DNA from: Entonaema liquescens
Taxonomy: Eukaryota > Ascomycota > Sordariomycetes > Xylariales > Xylariaceae
Assembly: GCA_902805475.1 (NCBI GenBank)
Contig: CADCSX010000005.1
Span: 2,677,501-2,741,500 of the forward strand
Length of the DNA stretch: 64,000 nt
Reading direction: 5' to 3'
The notes beneath the pieces are model-generated. The model was not told where the DNA came from, searched no databases, and saw only the letters and a program-made list of their open reading frames with translations. Made by a program: the position numbers and the translations under genes. This document shows positions 22,576-34,784 of this stretch, in pieces; the stretch's first letter is position 1, and every line of letters starts with the position of its first letter.

Positions 22576-25350
22576 TTTGGTTAAAAGGCTAGTTAGATGA
22601 TATGGTTCGGCGCTGGTTGTTTGAATGTGATCTGTTAGACAACTGACATTATAAACCTGGCCTTATTCTACTACATGTTGGATTTAAGGGGCTCTACTCG
22701 TATTAATAGTGCTAGGGATGGATTGGGGGCATAAAGTCGTCCAGTTCAGCTGCAGGGGAGTGATAACTATTCATTTGTCAAACAATTTTACCTACCTACC
22801 TAGGTAATTAATCGAAGTTTCTTCACAGCTGAAGTCTGGGGTCGTGGGTGGTAGTCTTGGCGTGCTGTCACTTGTATCAGAGCTGATTCGTCAATTCTTC
22901 CCCTCTATATATCTAGGAATATAATTTTGACTACAACTCCGAGGATAACCCTACAGTAGCATTGTCAGATAACCAGGGTTACGATAAGTACATTGCGTGG
23001 TGGAAGTCCTAGTTCTGTATTTAAGCTTAACCAGCCAGCCACCTGCTACTTTGTAGCGATATTACCTACCAGGGGCTGCTTCTGATGGATGTCAAATAAT
23101 ATCTCTTCGTCTTATGTGGCATACGTCTAGTTAGTGATAGAGATCCCCTATAAATATCTCGAGAATTGCAGTTAGACTACTCCCAAGCGTGATAATGAAG
23201 TTGACGCTCAGTCGGACTGTGATTGTAAGTATATACATATACCAATGATATCTAACGAAGCCCTCCAGGACGTTAATACAGCTTTCTTTCGGGGTTCGGG
23301 ATTGGTAGCCGCGTCATGATTATTCCCCCACGTGCCATCAGGAGTAGTGGGGAGGAGGGAGGGATTAGTGAATATTCTCGAATATTTACGGTATCATGTC
23401 TTGAATGACGTTCATATTTCTCCTGCGTGTCCTTTATTGGTTGAATAAAGAGTGGGCAACTAGGGGATGGAGGTAGGTACTCTGTAAATTCCATCTAGAA
23501 GCTATAACGACTTTCTCAATCTTCACTTTTCGACTATTTGATGGATTTAGTGGGTAATAGATATGAAGCTTTTCGAAAGGGGTTTCAGTCTAGCTGATCT
23601 TCCAGACCTTTCTAATAAGGCTTGACTAAAGCAGGCAGGCTGTAGTATACTCTATATAGCATAGACGTTTTAACCCCCTTCATCGAAAAAATCTGGGCCA
23701 AGACTTTTTGAAGAGCGCCAGGAGTGAAATCTTTGAGCGTTTAGGAATAAGAAATGTTATATGGTACCTCGAGATCAGCGTGGATTATCTCGAGTCCGAT
23801 ATTCTACATATGTAAGGACGAAAGACAACACGATAAATTGTAGAAAGGAACTCTTTGAGAGAGTGAATACACAGCGTAGCAAGGCTCTATCCCTGGCCTA
23901 GGATAAGGTAACATATACTGTTGTAGTGAAGTGTCCTACATACGTAATGTTGTCCTTATAAGTGGAGAAAGGGGTTCGAGATGAACGAGGAGAGATATAG
24001 TTCCAAGTTTCTTACGGCAATTCTCCTGAAAATTAAGCGGTTTGACCCCCGAACTTGGTAGCTCAATTGTTTCGTTAGATACTTGATAGTACAAATGGGG
24101 AAGGCCGTTTGTTGGAATTACGCAAATCTAGGACTACAACCTGCATATGTAGGTACTTGCTATAAAGCGAATCAGAGGATTTCCATTGAGTATCGACATC
24201 AAGTGCACATAGCTCAGCCCGCACCCTATAATAATAATACGCACTCAAAGCTCCATCACTGGGACATCAGAACCTCGGGTTCTGGCTTAGAAAAGTTCTG
24301 ATTGTCACTGGAATATTGGCACGCTTGCTGAAAGGTACTGTATATAAGCCGTACTCATATATCGACTTAGTTCCTCAACCGTATGAGTAGGAGAAATATC
24401 CTCCTTGTATATAGGTACATTATGTCCCATGATATCATGTACCATACCTGAAAGTAGTCTCTCGACCACCCATCCCAACAATTGTCTAGTATGGGGCTAG
24501 AGAATATGTGGTCCTCTAGAGTCCCTTATAGCAAGTCATTCTTGACAGCGTTTTACCTAATATAAATGCTAGCTAAAATATCTGTAGTTAGCATCAACTA
24601 GGTAGAGTAATGTTCTAGGCAAAAGAAATAGGGTTCTCATATCACGGGTAGGTAATACCCTATCACCGTCTCCCTTTAGGAGGTACTTTATGGGTCCTTT
24701 GCGGGATAGATGCGTTTTAGGCATCAGGGGCAATGTATTTATGAGGCACTGTTCTATGCCTACTGGACGTAGACGAATACTGCTACTACTAGCGGTAGAA
24801 GTAATCTCGATGATCGTGGGGGTCTCCACCATCCTCAGCTTTCCAAATAATCTTACTCTACCTTATAGGACTCATCTTGAATACATTGGTAAAATTACTT
24901 AGGTATATATCCTATTAACAGGGAAGTGCATGTCTAGGTTGTTATTTCAATACCAAGTACCTAGTGCTATAAGGATAGCCATCATATCACCCACCGAGGG
25001 TACACTACTTAAAGGCTATTGAGCTGAATGTCCACCACTCACATAGGTACCTAAGTGAGTCTCTAATTAGATACGCGAGACTAGTAACGAAAGGCTCCTA
25101 CTGTCAAGATTGGGTTGCCAAAAGCATTGCCAAGGCTCTCTAGAAAAAGGCAACCATATGAGCTGTCAAATTCCCATCCAGCATTCATTGAAGCATTGGT
25201 CGGAGCTGATGGTACCTTAATTATACTTTGGCGGGTTAGTTAATTAATAACCCTATGTTAAGGACAGGAGAGTTCTCCAGCCTCAGAAGGTTTCATCACA
25301 GAGAGTTGGAAGAGCGCATCACCCAAGTCTCCCCTAGAATATTTTGATCT

Positions 25351-25376
25351 ACTTATTTACTTATTTACTTATTTAC
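25351..25376. repeat. Tandem repeat of ACTTATTT
   Basis: Three head-to-tail copies of the 8-mer, plus a partial fourth, in the gene-poor region. Simple-sequence DNA with no visible role. Confidence 0.8.
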
Positions 25377-27243
25377 TCTGTATCTAGTCTTTATCTGTTT
25401 ATTTATTATTATTTACTTTCACGTTTCAAAGCCACGCCTAACCCGTAATCATAAATGGGGGCGCCGAAAGAAATTGCTGTGCCCGACCCCCTGAGAGACC
25501 TCGCCGGCCCGCCAGGCCATTCGGGACGACGCCAAAATAATAAATTCGGGACTCTCTACTCACCGCAAATTGACAATTCACGTTAAATATAGGTAAGATA
25601 GTGGCGCGAAATATCGGCCAGGTTTCCCAACCTCTTTGACGATTCTGATTTCTATGTCGTGTTCGGAGCAGCCGAGATGGACTATGGGCCGCTAGAGGCT
25701 ATAATGTAACTACAGGGATAGTAAAAATAGATATGTATATGTAAATACCTACGTAGTTGTCGTATTATTCCGGGCCATGATCTACTTGACCTTGGGTATC
25801 AAGGACAATGGCTTGGGGACACTTTGGATACTTCCAACGCGCCGTATTTTCCGAGTTAGGGTATATCACGAAAATTAAAGAAAACGCGAAGTAGTGTTGA
25901 CTGACCCGAGGCTAGGCCAGTGATATTACAGTAATTCCGCGTCTTGAGAATATTCGTAAAATAGGAGTCTGACATATACTACCTTAGACATGTTCAGCTA
26001 TATCAATACTTACCGTAACTTGCATCAACACCAAACGCCCCTGAATACCTCCCTATGGCTTATCAAACATCTAAAATTAAAAATTGTCTCGTCGTAAAAA
26101 GGCTCATCTAGTTCGGTGCTGCCATATACCAACCTCTCCCGCTCGGGCATTAACACGCAAGCCGGTGTCCTACCCCTTAACGCATCTTTAGTATTTGATA
26201 TCGTATTGGTAATGTAGTGGTACCCGAGATGTACGTACGTGGCTTTATTATCCAAAGTTCTAAGTAAGTCGGTAGAATAGTCGTCGTAAGCAATCTTCGA
26301 TTCCCATGGATGGTCCTTCAAGTGAAGCCCAACTACCTATGTCGTCCATAAAGGTTATACATTAGATACCTACGTACGTAGACTTTGGGGGTTTTAGTTA
26401 CCTAGATATGTAACCTATTGTATGGCAGAAACACTCGGTGACTACCAGCATATATGGTAGCCTAAGCAGTTTCGGCTGAGTACACTCAAGTATTTCCCTT
26501 TCGTATACTGTGCCCATTTCCTATGGTAACTCATTCGACTACCGAGGCTGCAGCCATAAGTAGTAACAACAGAAGACAGTATAAAACGCAGACCTATTAG
26601 ATAGATGTCTCATATATGATTTAAAGATAGATCTAGGCAGAGGACATGCAGGGAAAAACCCGCCTTGGCTACATGTATGTAGTGAGCAAATCTAACTCAA
26701 CCTTTCTCTATTCGTTCTCTTTGTGACGCAGAACCCCTGCGGTGGATTGCCACATCTACTGCAAGTACACGCGAGTGTATGCAGCCCCGCTGAGAGGCCG
26801 TAGATCCAGGACTCCTCGCCGGAAGGATAAGAGACCTCGGCCTGCTGGAAAATCTGCCTGGCTGACCGACGAATTGAAGGAGCCACGGCATATGTCTACC
26901 GTAGCATAAAACGTAACCCTACCTGCCGCCGCAGCGGCAGCCCTACCCATCCATCCATGCGTAACATTTCCAACTAAGTAACGTCCAAGATAGAGAACCA
27001 GACCAAGTACAGACCAAATAAATCCTTACCAATAAATTCCGACACCCCGGTATTCAGTACACAATGCCCTACGCTTGTTTATCCTGCCTGCGTTAATGAC
27101 TCAGAAAATATGAGAGACAACCGACCATGAAAGAGGAAACCCAAAATAACAAATGACCGTCTAAAGTGTCTATCTAATCCTGCGCCGCGAGGTCTCCCAA
27201 TAAACATGATATGATATCCATACAGCCACCAAAAGAAACGCCT

Positions 27244-27266
27244 TGACCAGGGTGTTACCCTGGTCA
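27244..27266. other. Perfect 10-bp stem hairpin
   Basis: TGACCAGGGT and its exact reverse complement ACCCTGGTCA are separated by GTT. There is no T-run beside it and no adjacent gene, so its role is unknown. Confidence 0.7.
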
Positions 27267-27787
27267 GTTTAACCCAAATGGAAAACGAAGTACACCAACA
27301 AGCATAGCCTCATCACTCATCTCAAGATGGATTAAGGAAAACAATAGAACAAGGAGGACAAAGTAACCAAAACACCGTACCACTTCGTCTACCACCTAGT
27401 TCTCGTATGCAATGATCTAGGACCGAGCCGGTAATCATGTAAAGCATACCGCCTTCTATGTAGTGTATATTCAGCCCTACGCCATTCACCACCGTATATC
27501 GGAAGGAGAGGTAGGTACCACTAGCTGCGGCATTGTGCAGCGGATCAATCCGGGGTAAGGAAATAAAATGAGAGAAAGCGAGGAAAAACGGGCGTGCGGG
27601 AATTACATCCCCTTGTTCCCAAGTTTCGCTTAGATGCAAGGTAGAGAAGGAATTGTTAAGGCGTAGACTTAGCGCTGAACCGTGCTGAAGCAGTGTAGTT
27701 TCGGTGGTTGTAATGAGCTAAGTCTCATGCACCCAAGGTACCGAAGCTGATAGTTGTGTTGTCGCTCAGCTACATTTGCGTGGCTGC

Positions 27788-28673
27788 TTATTTGTAGCCC
27801 CTCAGCTTGCGTCTCTCGGGTTCGCAAGTCGTTTTGCACTTGGCGCACTCGAAACCCTTGCTATCGATGGCAATGCGGCTGAGGCATTTTGGACAACGCC
27901 ACCACTTGTTGTCAATATGGCGATTCTGCCACCATTCGCTGCTTTCCTTATTGGAGCCGCGTCGACATAAGTCTTCTAAGTGGTAGTCACGGTAGTGCTC
28001 CCGGCAGTGGTCAAGCCGGTAGAATGGCTCTTTGGACCTCTGGCATTTCTTCCAGTCGCAGGGGAACGGTGTTTTCTGCTTTGCATCGCGATGTCTGTGG
28101 AGGTAATGCCGTTGAAGATCTGCCTTCCGCTTAAACGGCGATGCGTTGCAGAATGGCTCAAGACAGACATGGCGGCCCGAGGCGTCGGCACTGGTAGAGG
28201 CGCTACTAACAGGAGGCGACCTAAAAGATCCTGTTAGAACCTAGATGATATAGCGTACATTTATTCCACGACTACACTTACGCGTTAGAAGCTGGAATGG
28301 GAATGGTCTCTGGCAAGTTTTGTGCTGGATGAAAGTCAGGCTTCAGTCTCCAGTACGGGCCTTGTCCCGAACTGTCATTGGCAATGAAGTCGTAAAATTG
28401 GTACTGAAACCCCTGCTCCTCTGCTTGGTTGTTCGCATTGTATCCTTGCCCGTCTGTTACGAATGATCCTGCGTCTGCCACATTATAGAAATCGTAGCTA
28501 CCCATATTCTCGGAACTCGGTGACGCTGCAAAATCGTATTGTCCGCCGCTAGTTGCTGAGTAGTTACTATACTCGCTTCCATACGACACATTCCTAGCCA
28601 TAGCTGTGCTAGTTGGCCAGTAAGACTGGTCACCGTATCCGTATTCAGTTCCGGGAGCGTATGTATTATCCAT
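27788..28673 (-). CDS. C2H2 zinc-finger protein with Tyr/Ser/Gly/Asn-rich N-terminus
   Basis: Two exons, 28673-28282 and 28220-27788, are joined by a 61-bp intron (GTAAGT...CTAAC...TTTTAG) to give 274 residues. The start is the ATG at 28673 (MDNTYAPGTEY). The frame extends upstream only with a GTG. Residues 1 to about 130 are rich in Tyr, Ser, Gly, Asn and Gln, resembling prion-like or activation sequences. The second exon encodes a finger of the fungal type (CLEPFCNASPFKRKAD followed by LQRHYLHRH), a second C..C..H..H unit (CDWKKC ... HCREHYRDYH) and a zinc-ribbon-like pair CPKC ... CAKC near the C-terminus. DNA binding is likely from the family, and target genes are unknown. The second exon has no internal start, so it is easily missed. 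Confidence 0.8.
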
Positions 28674-30483
28674 ATCTATAACAGTAAGTCGAGAAGGTCC
28701 TTGATTTTCTGTGCAGTGCTTTGTAATATGTACCAGTATCTCTGTCGAAAATATGGGCACGCGCCGTCTGGGATGAAGCTGTACTTATACGGATAGGAGG
28801 CTATCCCCTCCTAGGGACATGACTCGGATGATGGGGTAGACTTATCGTTGACGGGGATCAATATGCAAAACAGTTGGTGGGATAGTGTTGACAGATGGTT
28901 GAAGATATAGAGGTGTGGTAATACAAGAATATCAGTTGCGACCTTTGGCTAAAGATGTTTCATCAGGGAGTTGATATAGTCTCTGTTATCAAGTTACCAA
29001 AATATTACCCCAACTAATACATAGTGAACATTTATTGGTGCAACAAATAGTTAACTCGCGCCGGTGGAAAAATTAAGGCTCAAAATGCATGTTTTACTAG
29101 ATGAGGCGGACGTTGAGTCTAGTTAGGGTTTCGAGATGTGTCAACAGACATCCTGCTGAGAACTTCGGTTCCATCCAGCAGGACGCGAGAAGGCCAGTAG
29201 TTAACTCCAAACAATAAGCGAGACCAGATGCTTATGGTAGATAGTAGCATCGCCCTCGGATAATGCATAAGAACGTCTCGGATAACATCCGAATTACCAT
29301 ATGTTTGGCGGGTTATGAATAGACTACACCGAGGCCATCGGGCCTCCGCTCTCGGGGGATGCAACTAAGCGACGCGCGCGTTGCGAATTAGTCTTCAAGT
29401 TATTCCGGGGTATCATGCAAGTCCTATGGAACGTCAAAGTGAGACATCCTGTTTGGGTTCGGTGAGCAAAGAATATCCTGTCGGTTGCAACTGGCTTGGA
29501 CCGCGGACTCTGGAAGAAAGGGTGCATGGCATTGTAAGGCAATGCCACCTAAAAGTGGACCACTAGCCAAGAAGGGTTCAGCCCAGATACTCATATGCCA
29601 CATGAACGAGGTCTGCTCCCGTGGGTAAGGCTGACAAGCGTAATAGGATGTGAAAACATATGTGCAAGTGTGTAAGCATTCGAGCGAATTAGCGGAAGAT
29701 CACGAAAGGGGATTGGTAAATGGAGCTGAAAGTAGAGCTTGGTTAGTAACCCACAAGCGGCAGACACCCGTAGATTCCTTGGGGTAAGCAATATTAACGG
29801 CCAAACGCTGACAGTTGGCCATCAAGGCAATGCTGCAACCCCGGGGATCTGTGGACGTCATGACGGTCGTCTTGAGGGTTTTTGATCATTCTGTGCTACA
29901 TTAGTCGTCGTTGGTGCCTGTTAGACACGTACGACACAGCCACCAGAGGGTGGGACTTCAGCCTCAATAAGGATGGGCTATCGAAAAAATGGTAATCTGG
30001 GGACTACGACGCTTCTCTGGTTTTCAGGCAACCCATAGTCCGCCTACCGAATGCCTTGCCAGCAAAGCACACCTGCTTGCCTGCGATTCGCTGCCGAATC
30101 AGCCCCCATCGATTAAAGATGAGAGAATTTAGATGACCACGGCACGGTACCGTAGTTCGTCGCTTCTAGACCCGTGCCTCAAACACGCATATAATGATTG
30201 TAGGTAGTGTATATCGGCCAGAAGTGAGGCTTCTGAGGGGAATCTGCAAGACAGCGGCATGGCCTTTCATTCTGCGGCTGCGTCCCACTTAATAGAGATC
30301 TGAGGTCCACGAGACTCGGTCAAGTCAAGCTGACCGAAGTCCACTTCGAGAAAAGCCAATGGGTAAGCGGATATCAATAACCCGATTCAACGATGTTGAA
30401 ATCGACAAGGCTCAGCTGCGAATTGCGTTCTCGCCTTGGATGCTTCCCCATCGATGTCGGGTTGATTATCTTTTGATTTTTAA

Positions 30484-30511
30484 TGCAGTAATGCTTTCCT
30501 GCATTACTGCA
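30484..30511. other. Perfect 11-bp stem hairpin
   Basis: TGCAGTAATGC and its exact reverse complement GCATTACTGCA are separated by the six bases TTTCCT. No flanking gene is nearby. Confidence 0.7.
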
Positions 30512-30972
30512 GGCTAAATCCCACGACGCGCCTATCTGTGCATGGCTTGGCATCTCTCAGCCCTCATGTAAGTAAATATCGATGCAGGAACAGATAGTTA
30601 ACCAAAGTCCCTCAGCCAGGATTAAGGCAAAGCACCACGCGAGAAGGGAACATTTTGCAGGAGGGCAAATTCGGTGAAGGGGGCCGTGTCATCGCAGCAA
30701 TCTAGGAACCAGTTGCGAGAATCTAAAAAGAAGGCAACCTTCAAGTACATATAGTCGTGCGCGAGACACGGGTGGGAGCAGTTGGGCATCCATGCATGAT
30801 ATGAGTTGGCGAGATTACATTGGTGCCACGTCCGTGTAGATTATATCTTTTTTTCGGTTGGGTTTCAAATGAAATGATAGAGGTTGCCTAATTGTAGACG
30901 AAAATGAAGTTGTAAACAAACAAAAGTTGCAATTGTAATTGAGAAGGTAAATGCAAAGTTTATCAATACATG

Positions 30973-31000
30973 TAACTAACTAACTAACTAACTAACTAAC
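30973..31000. repeat. Microsatellite (TAAC)7
   Basis: Seven perfect copies of TAAC in intergenic DNA. Confidence 0.9.
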
Positions 31001-31350
31001 AAATAACCAACCCTTTTACTGGACTTACCTACTATGTCTCCACTTCGGTTGGCCTATTACCGATGTCATACATAGGTACCTCTTTCTTTATGTTTCTCTC
31101 TAGGTAATTACTGCCGTATACCTGCTGCACCTACCTGACCTACCGCGTATAACAAGCATACATAGGTAAGGTTACTCTAGATATGATGGTGAAACTTAGA
31201 CATATGCTATGTAACGTACAAACTCCATGTGACGTAGAACATGCATACATGTATGTAATGTCCGTAGATGTATGGTTCCATGTATGGCGTATGTAAGGAA
31301 TACGTACCTAGGTACCTTACATGTAAGATAATCATGTAAGTAATACCAAA

Positions 31351-31374
31351 TACCACCTACCACCTACCACCTAC
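31351..31374. repeat. Tandem repeat (TACCACC)3
   Basis: Three perfect copies of the 7-mer followed by TAC, in intergenic DNA. Confidence 0.85.
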
Positions 31375-32196
31375 AACTCAGCAGAAGCATCTACATATAG
31401 CAATATCTCCAATTATCAGCACGTTGCAGATTGAAATTGGAGATCGTTGGAGGAGGCGAGGCTTCAAATGCAGTCAGACTACATTCAGCTACCTAATGAG
31501 GTTACAACTTCTTCTTGAATGGAGAGTTGTTCGCCTCGTTAGGGATGGAAAAGTGCACATATACCTAGGTATCTAAGAGCCGACCTCAGTTATAGGGCTT
31601 GCTATGTCCCATCGAAGAAAACAACGACAAGATAAAATGAATAAAATTCATTGGGCCCCGAAGTTCGCAAGGAGTAGGTTGAGACATCTCTATAAGCGAT
31701 GACTACTAGGTGTGTATAACACAATATACCCATTACTCCCTAACCCTCTCTGTCTAGACGTAACGCGCTCATTAGATAGGTAGCCCTGCCTCTCCCTTTA
31801 GGCTACAACAGTAACCTCCCATTTGGATCCGGCCCAAGTGTTGGTATTAGGAGAGAAGTAAACATCCCCGACCTTTCGTATGTTCCACGGGGTATCCAGA
31901 GTTGTCTACTCGCGCGTGACTACTACCAAGGTAGGCTATCTGCACGAGCGAGGCTAGAAAATGGACGAAACCAGGGAGGCAAACAATTCGGAAATAGCCT
32001 TGTGCGTCCATGCCAGCGTTATGCAAGGTAACGTTCTGTAACACACCACGATGCTCTATTGTCAATGCGGCTCTGTACCAACATGTGTCTTGCCTGGCCG
32101 CCGGTTCGCGGCACATCTTAGCTTGACTGAGGGTAGACACTCTTACTCATGCTAACGTAGCGGCGCGAGTGCATCCCCCCACAACCAGGCACCCGG

Positions 32197-33537
32197 TCAG
32201 TAAGCCTGCTGCTTGAAGTGTTCATAGTAAAGTTTCACAAAGAGCTCGTGCTGCGCGGTGCGCTGGGACTCCGAGATATTATTACTTCGAGCGGACGAAG
32301 AAGCGCCTCCAAAGTCCAGCGAGAGCTCTTTGAAATTACTCGCGATGACTTCGTAGGCTTTCAGATTGATAGGCCTCGAGCTGAAATCCGACATGGACAA
32401 CAGTCCCGGCGACGAGGACGAAGAAGATGCAGGCCCCGCACTCGTCGTCGGAACAAGCGCTCCAGGATCCGAGAGATCACCCGAACCGCCACCACCCTGT
32501 CCAGCACGCATCGACAAGAACGGGTCGATGTTATCCCTCGGTCCAGGCCCAGGCCCAGGTCCTGTCTCGGAATGGAAATCGAAAGGCGGGTCCGCGGGCG
32601 CGGGCGGGGGACACAGATTGGAATAGTCCCCGAGCGCTTGCCCGAAACGAGCTGGGTCGAGGTTGATCGCGCGCGTGAAGGAAGAGCTTCCCGGCTGATC
32701 GAATAGCGAAGCTTGGCGACCCGCCTCGAGTCTCTTGTGTTCGAAACCGCTGGGCTCGCCTGCTACGCCGCCGCCGCCGCCGCCGAGGGCGAGCGAGGAA
32801 AGAGACGACGATGCGTCTTCTTGGGGAAGGTAGATGGTTTGAAGAGTAAGTTTGACGAACGGTCTACGTCCGTCATGAACGACGAACCGGCTGGTGATCT
32901 TAGCGTGCGTATGAATTCACGAAGAGGGCCGTCGTCTTCATTACCGGGCTTTCCTTGGAGAGGGTTTGACGAAGATGCAAAGTCTTCCTGTTTCAAATGC
33001 ATCGACGAACCCTGTGATGCATATCGATGGTAGTCTTCAAGCTGCTGTCCTTGTTCGCTCCCGGAGGCAGCGGATGAGGACTCGTTGCTGAAGGAATGAG
33101 GCTTTTGCGATGCATCGTCGGGATACAGACATTGGAGAGACTTAGTTGAGCATCTTAGACAAGGCTCATCCCTCGAACACCTTTCTCGCGCCCTCGCACA
33201 TTCTGTGCAAGCCCGTTTTCGATTGAAAGCATGGCTGTTTCTCTGGGCGGCAAGGTGCATTAGCTCGTGGCGGGTTAGAATGTCGCTGAAGATATCAGTG
33301 CAAGTCCCATCTTAGAATTTCGAAAGGTACAGTGATATACCTCCTGAAGAATCGCTTCAAGCAGATGGAGCAGACGAATGGTTTGTGGCCATCGTGGCTG
33401 CGTTGATGTCTCTTGAGATGTTCGGGTCGTTTGAAGCTACTAGGGCAGCGAGGACATTGGTATTTTTCTTGAGCCTCACTTCCGGGGGAAGGGCTTTTAC
33501 GCCAACTAGTTTCCTCTGTAACGCTACCCATTTCCAT
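32197..33537 (-). CDS. Dual C2H2 + Zn2Cys6 transcription factor, C-terminally short, one apparent frameshift
   Basis: Exon 1 (33537-33341) and exon 2 (33285-32197) are joined by a 55-bp intron (GTATAT...CTTCAG). Two C2H2 fingers come first (C28/C31/H44/H48 and C56/C59/H72/H76, the second completed across the splice as RSDILTRHELMH). A canonical Zn2Cys6 cluster follows (C92, C95, C102, C108, C111, C118; spacing CX2CX6CX5CX2CX6C). After residue about 235 the frame closes at an alanine run. A second frame continues to 32197 as Gly/Ser/Pro-rich sequence. One G too few in the run 32823-32826 would make 1287 bp, 428 residues. The end, ELFVKLYYEHFKQQAY, resembles the opening of the fungal-specific regulatory domain (LYFEHFHP type), yet the frame stops there. 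Homologues of this type usually have several hundred more residues, so it may be truncated or have missed 3' exons. Confidence 0.75.
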
Positions 33538-34784
33538 TTCGGTATAGACATATGATGGATTCTGGCCTAGTCTTCGAACTCATGATGCTTTGCCCGACGT
33601 ATTATAAGCCGTAGAAGCGTTTCTGCGTGCGACTTACAAATATCGAGACTAGAGCCATCTGATGTAACACTACGGGCTAGAAACGGCATGGGTTTCTAGA
33701 AGCATTCTAATTCGGTGCGAAGACCATTGACGATCGTGGAGGGCCAAGTTAGTAAGTTGGTGGTGCGCTTGTAAGCAAGGGCTCGTCGGAACATCTTACC
33801 GATTGATTAAAATCAGTGAGGAGACGAGGACGCCATTGGCCCAAACATGCGAGGAAGCAAGGCTTGACCGGCTCACCTTGAAGCATGTTAGAGGCATATC
33901 CATGCTGCTGACTGAAGGAGCTCGGGTTAAGATTGCGAATGAGGACCGATACAAAAACCGAAATGATTGGCCGAAGTTAAGGCTATACTGTTTACCTATA
34001 CACTCTTTCGCGGAGCACTTCCGTTGACATGCGAAAGAGTAGTCGGAATGATTATTTGCATTGATGGGAGAATGATGGTTAAAACCAAAGTTGTTATTAG
34101 TTGGCGTCTTTGCGGACCTGTTCTGCGGACCTTTTCGTATATTACAACCCTTGTATTTTATTTTTCGTTTTCCTAAAACCCCCTCTCATCTCCCCTCTCC
34201 CTGTCTCTATTTTCTCCAGGAGCCAAGTAATATCTCGTAATTTTAAAAAAAGAAAAAAAAAAGACAAAAAAAGAGAGACTCGTTAAGACAACTCTTAACC
34301 CAACTACCTAAACTAAAGCTTGTATATACTATACAACAGAGCAATACAAAGAAGACCCATCCATCGTCTAGTGTACCACCTAGTAAAAGAAAAGAATAGG
34401 TATGATTAAGGCTGAGATAATCAAGTTGTTGTCCGGATTCCCAGTTTCAACTAAATCTAGCGTACCATGGCTGGCACCTAGACAAGGTAACGATAAGGCT
34501 CCGAACCTGCAGCTTGCCCGATGGGGTATGCAAGGGGTAGATATGACGATAGCGCCGAACGTGTCTATTCCAACGTCTTTCTAGCAAATCCCACACTCAA
34601 CTGGGTAGTAGCGGAACCACGATGTTACCGCGACACGGCTGTCTCGGGTTCTTCATCGTTCCTTAGCAATAACCCAACCAGCCAACCATCCAACACCCCC
34701 CCCTTCCCTCTTCTTAGAATAGTATAGTATTATAGTATAGTAACTATAGTATGGTTATGGTATAGTATAATATAGTATAGTACC
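33538..34784. other. Intergenic region with a TATAG-rich repeat
   Basis: Promoter side of the dual zinc-finger gene, then A-rich and pyrimidine-rich tracts near 34180-34290. A degenerate (TATAG)n satellite at 34719-34783 abuts the GH127 stop codon. No gene was recognised. Confidence 0.55.
34719..34783. repeat. Degenerate (TATAG)n simple repeat
   Basis: Runs of AGTAT/TATAG units over about 65 bp, ending immediately beside the GH127 stop codon, so probably within its 3' UTR. Confidence 0.8.

Larger units (their letters stand above)
22576..27787. other. Long gene-poor, AT-rich region
   Basis: About 5.2 kb without a supportable gene. Short frames near 24083, 24569, 26025 and 26692 lack domains and splice-consistent extensions. 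Repeated short words such as TAGGTACCTA and CCTAGGTA recur. A small ACTTATTT tandem repeat and a perfect hairpin are listed separately. A start-like ATG followed by GTAAGT near 23195-23220 leads nowhere convincing. Confidence 0.5.
28674..32196. other. Long gene-poor region
   Basis: About 3.5 kb with only short, mutually overlapping frames and no recognised domain. Contains a perfect hairpin, a (TAAC)7 run and a TACCACC tandem repeat, listed separately. The left end is the promoter of the C2H2 gene. The right end lies just past a zinc-finger gene that appears to stop early. Confidence 0.5.

Noticed and set aside
26692..26950. Three overlapping minus-strand frames of 64 codons each
   Set aside because: All three frames are open by chance over a short G/C-richer patch, and none has a domain.
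32218..32706. 162-codon plus-strand frame opposite the dual zinc-finger gene
   Set aside because: Arg-rich antisense reading. The minus-strand gene with its zinc ligands explains the region.
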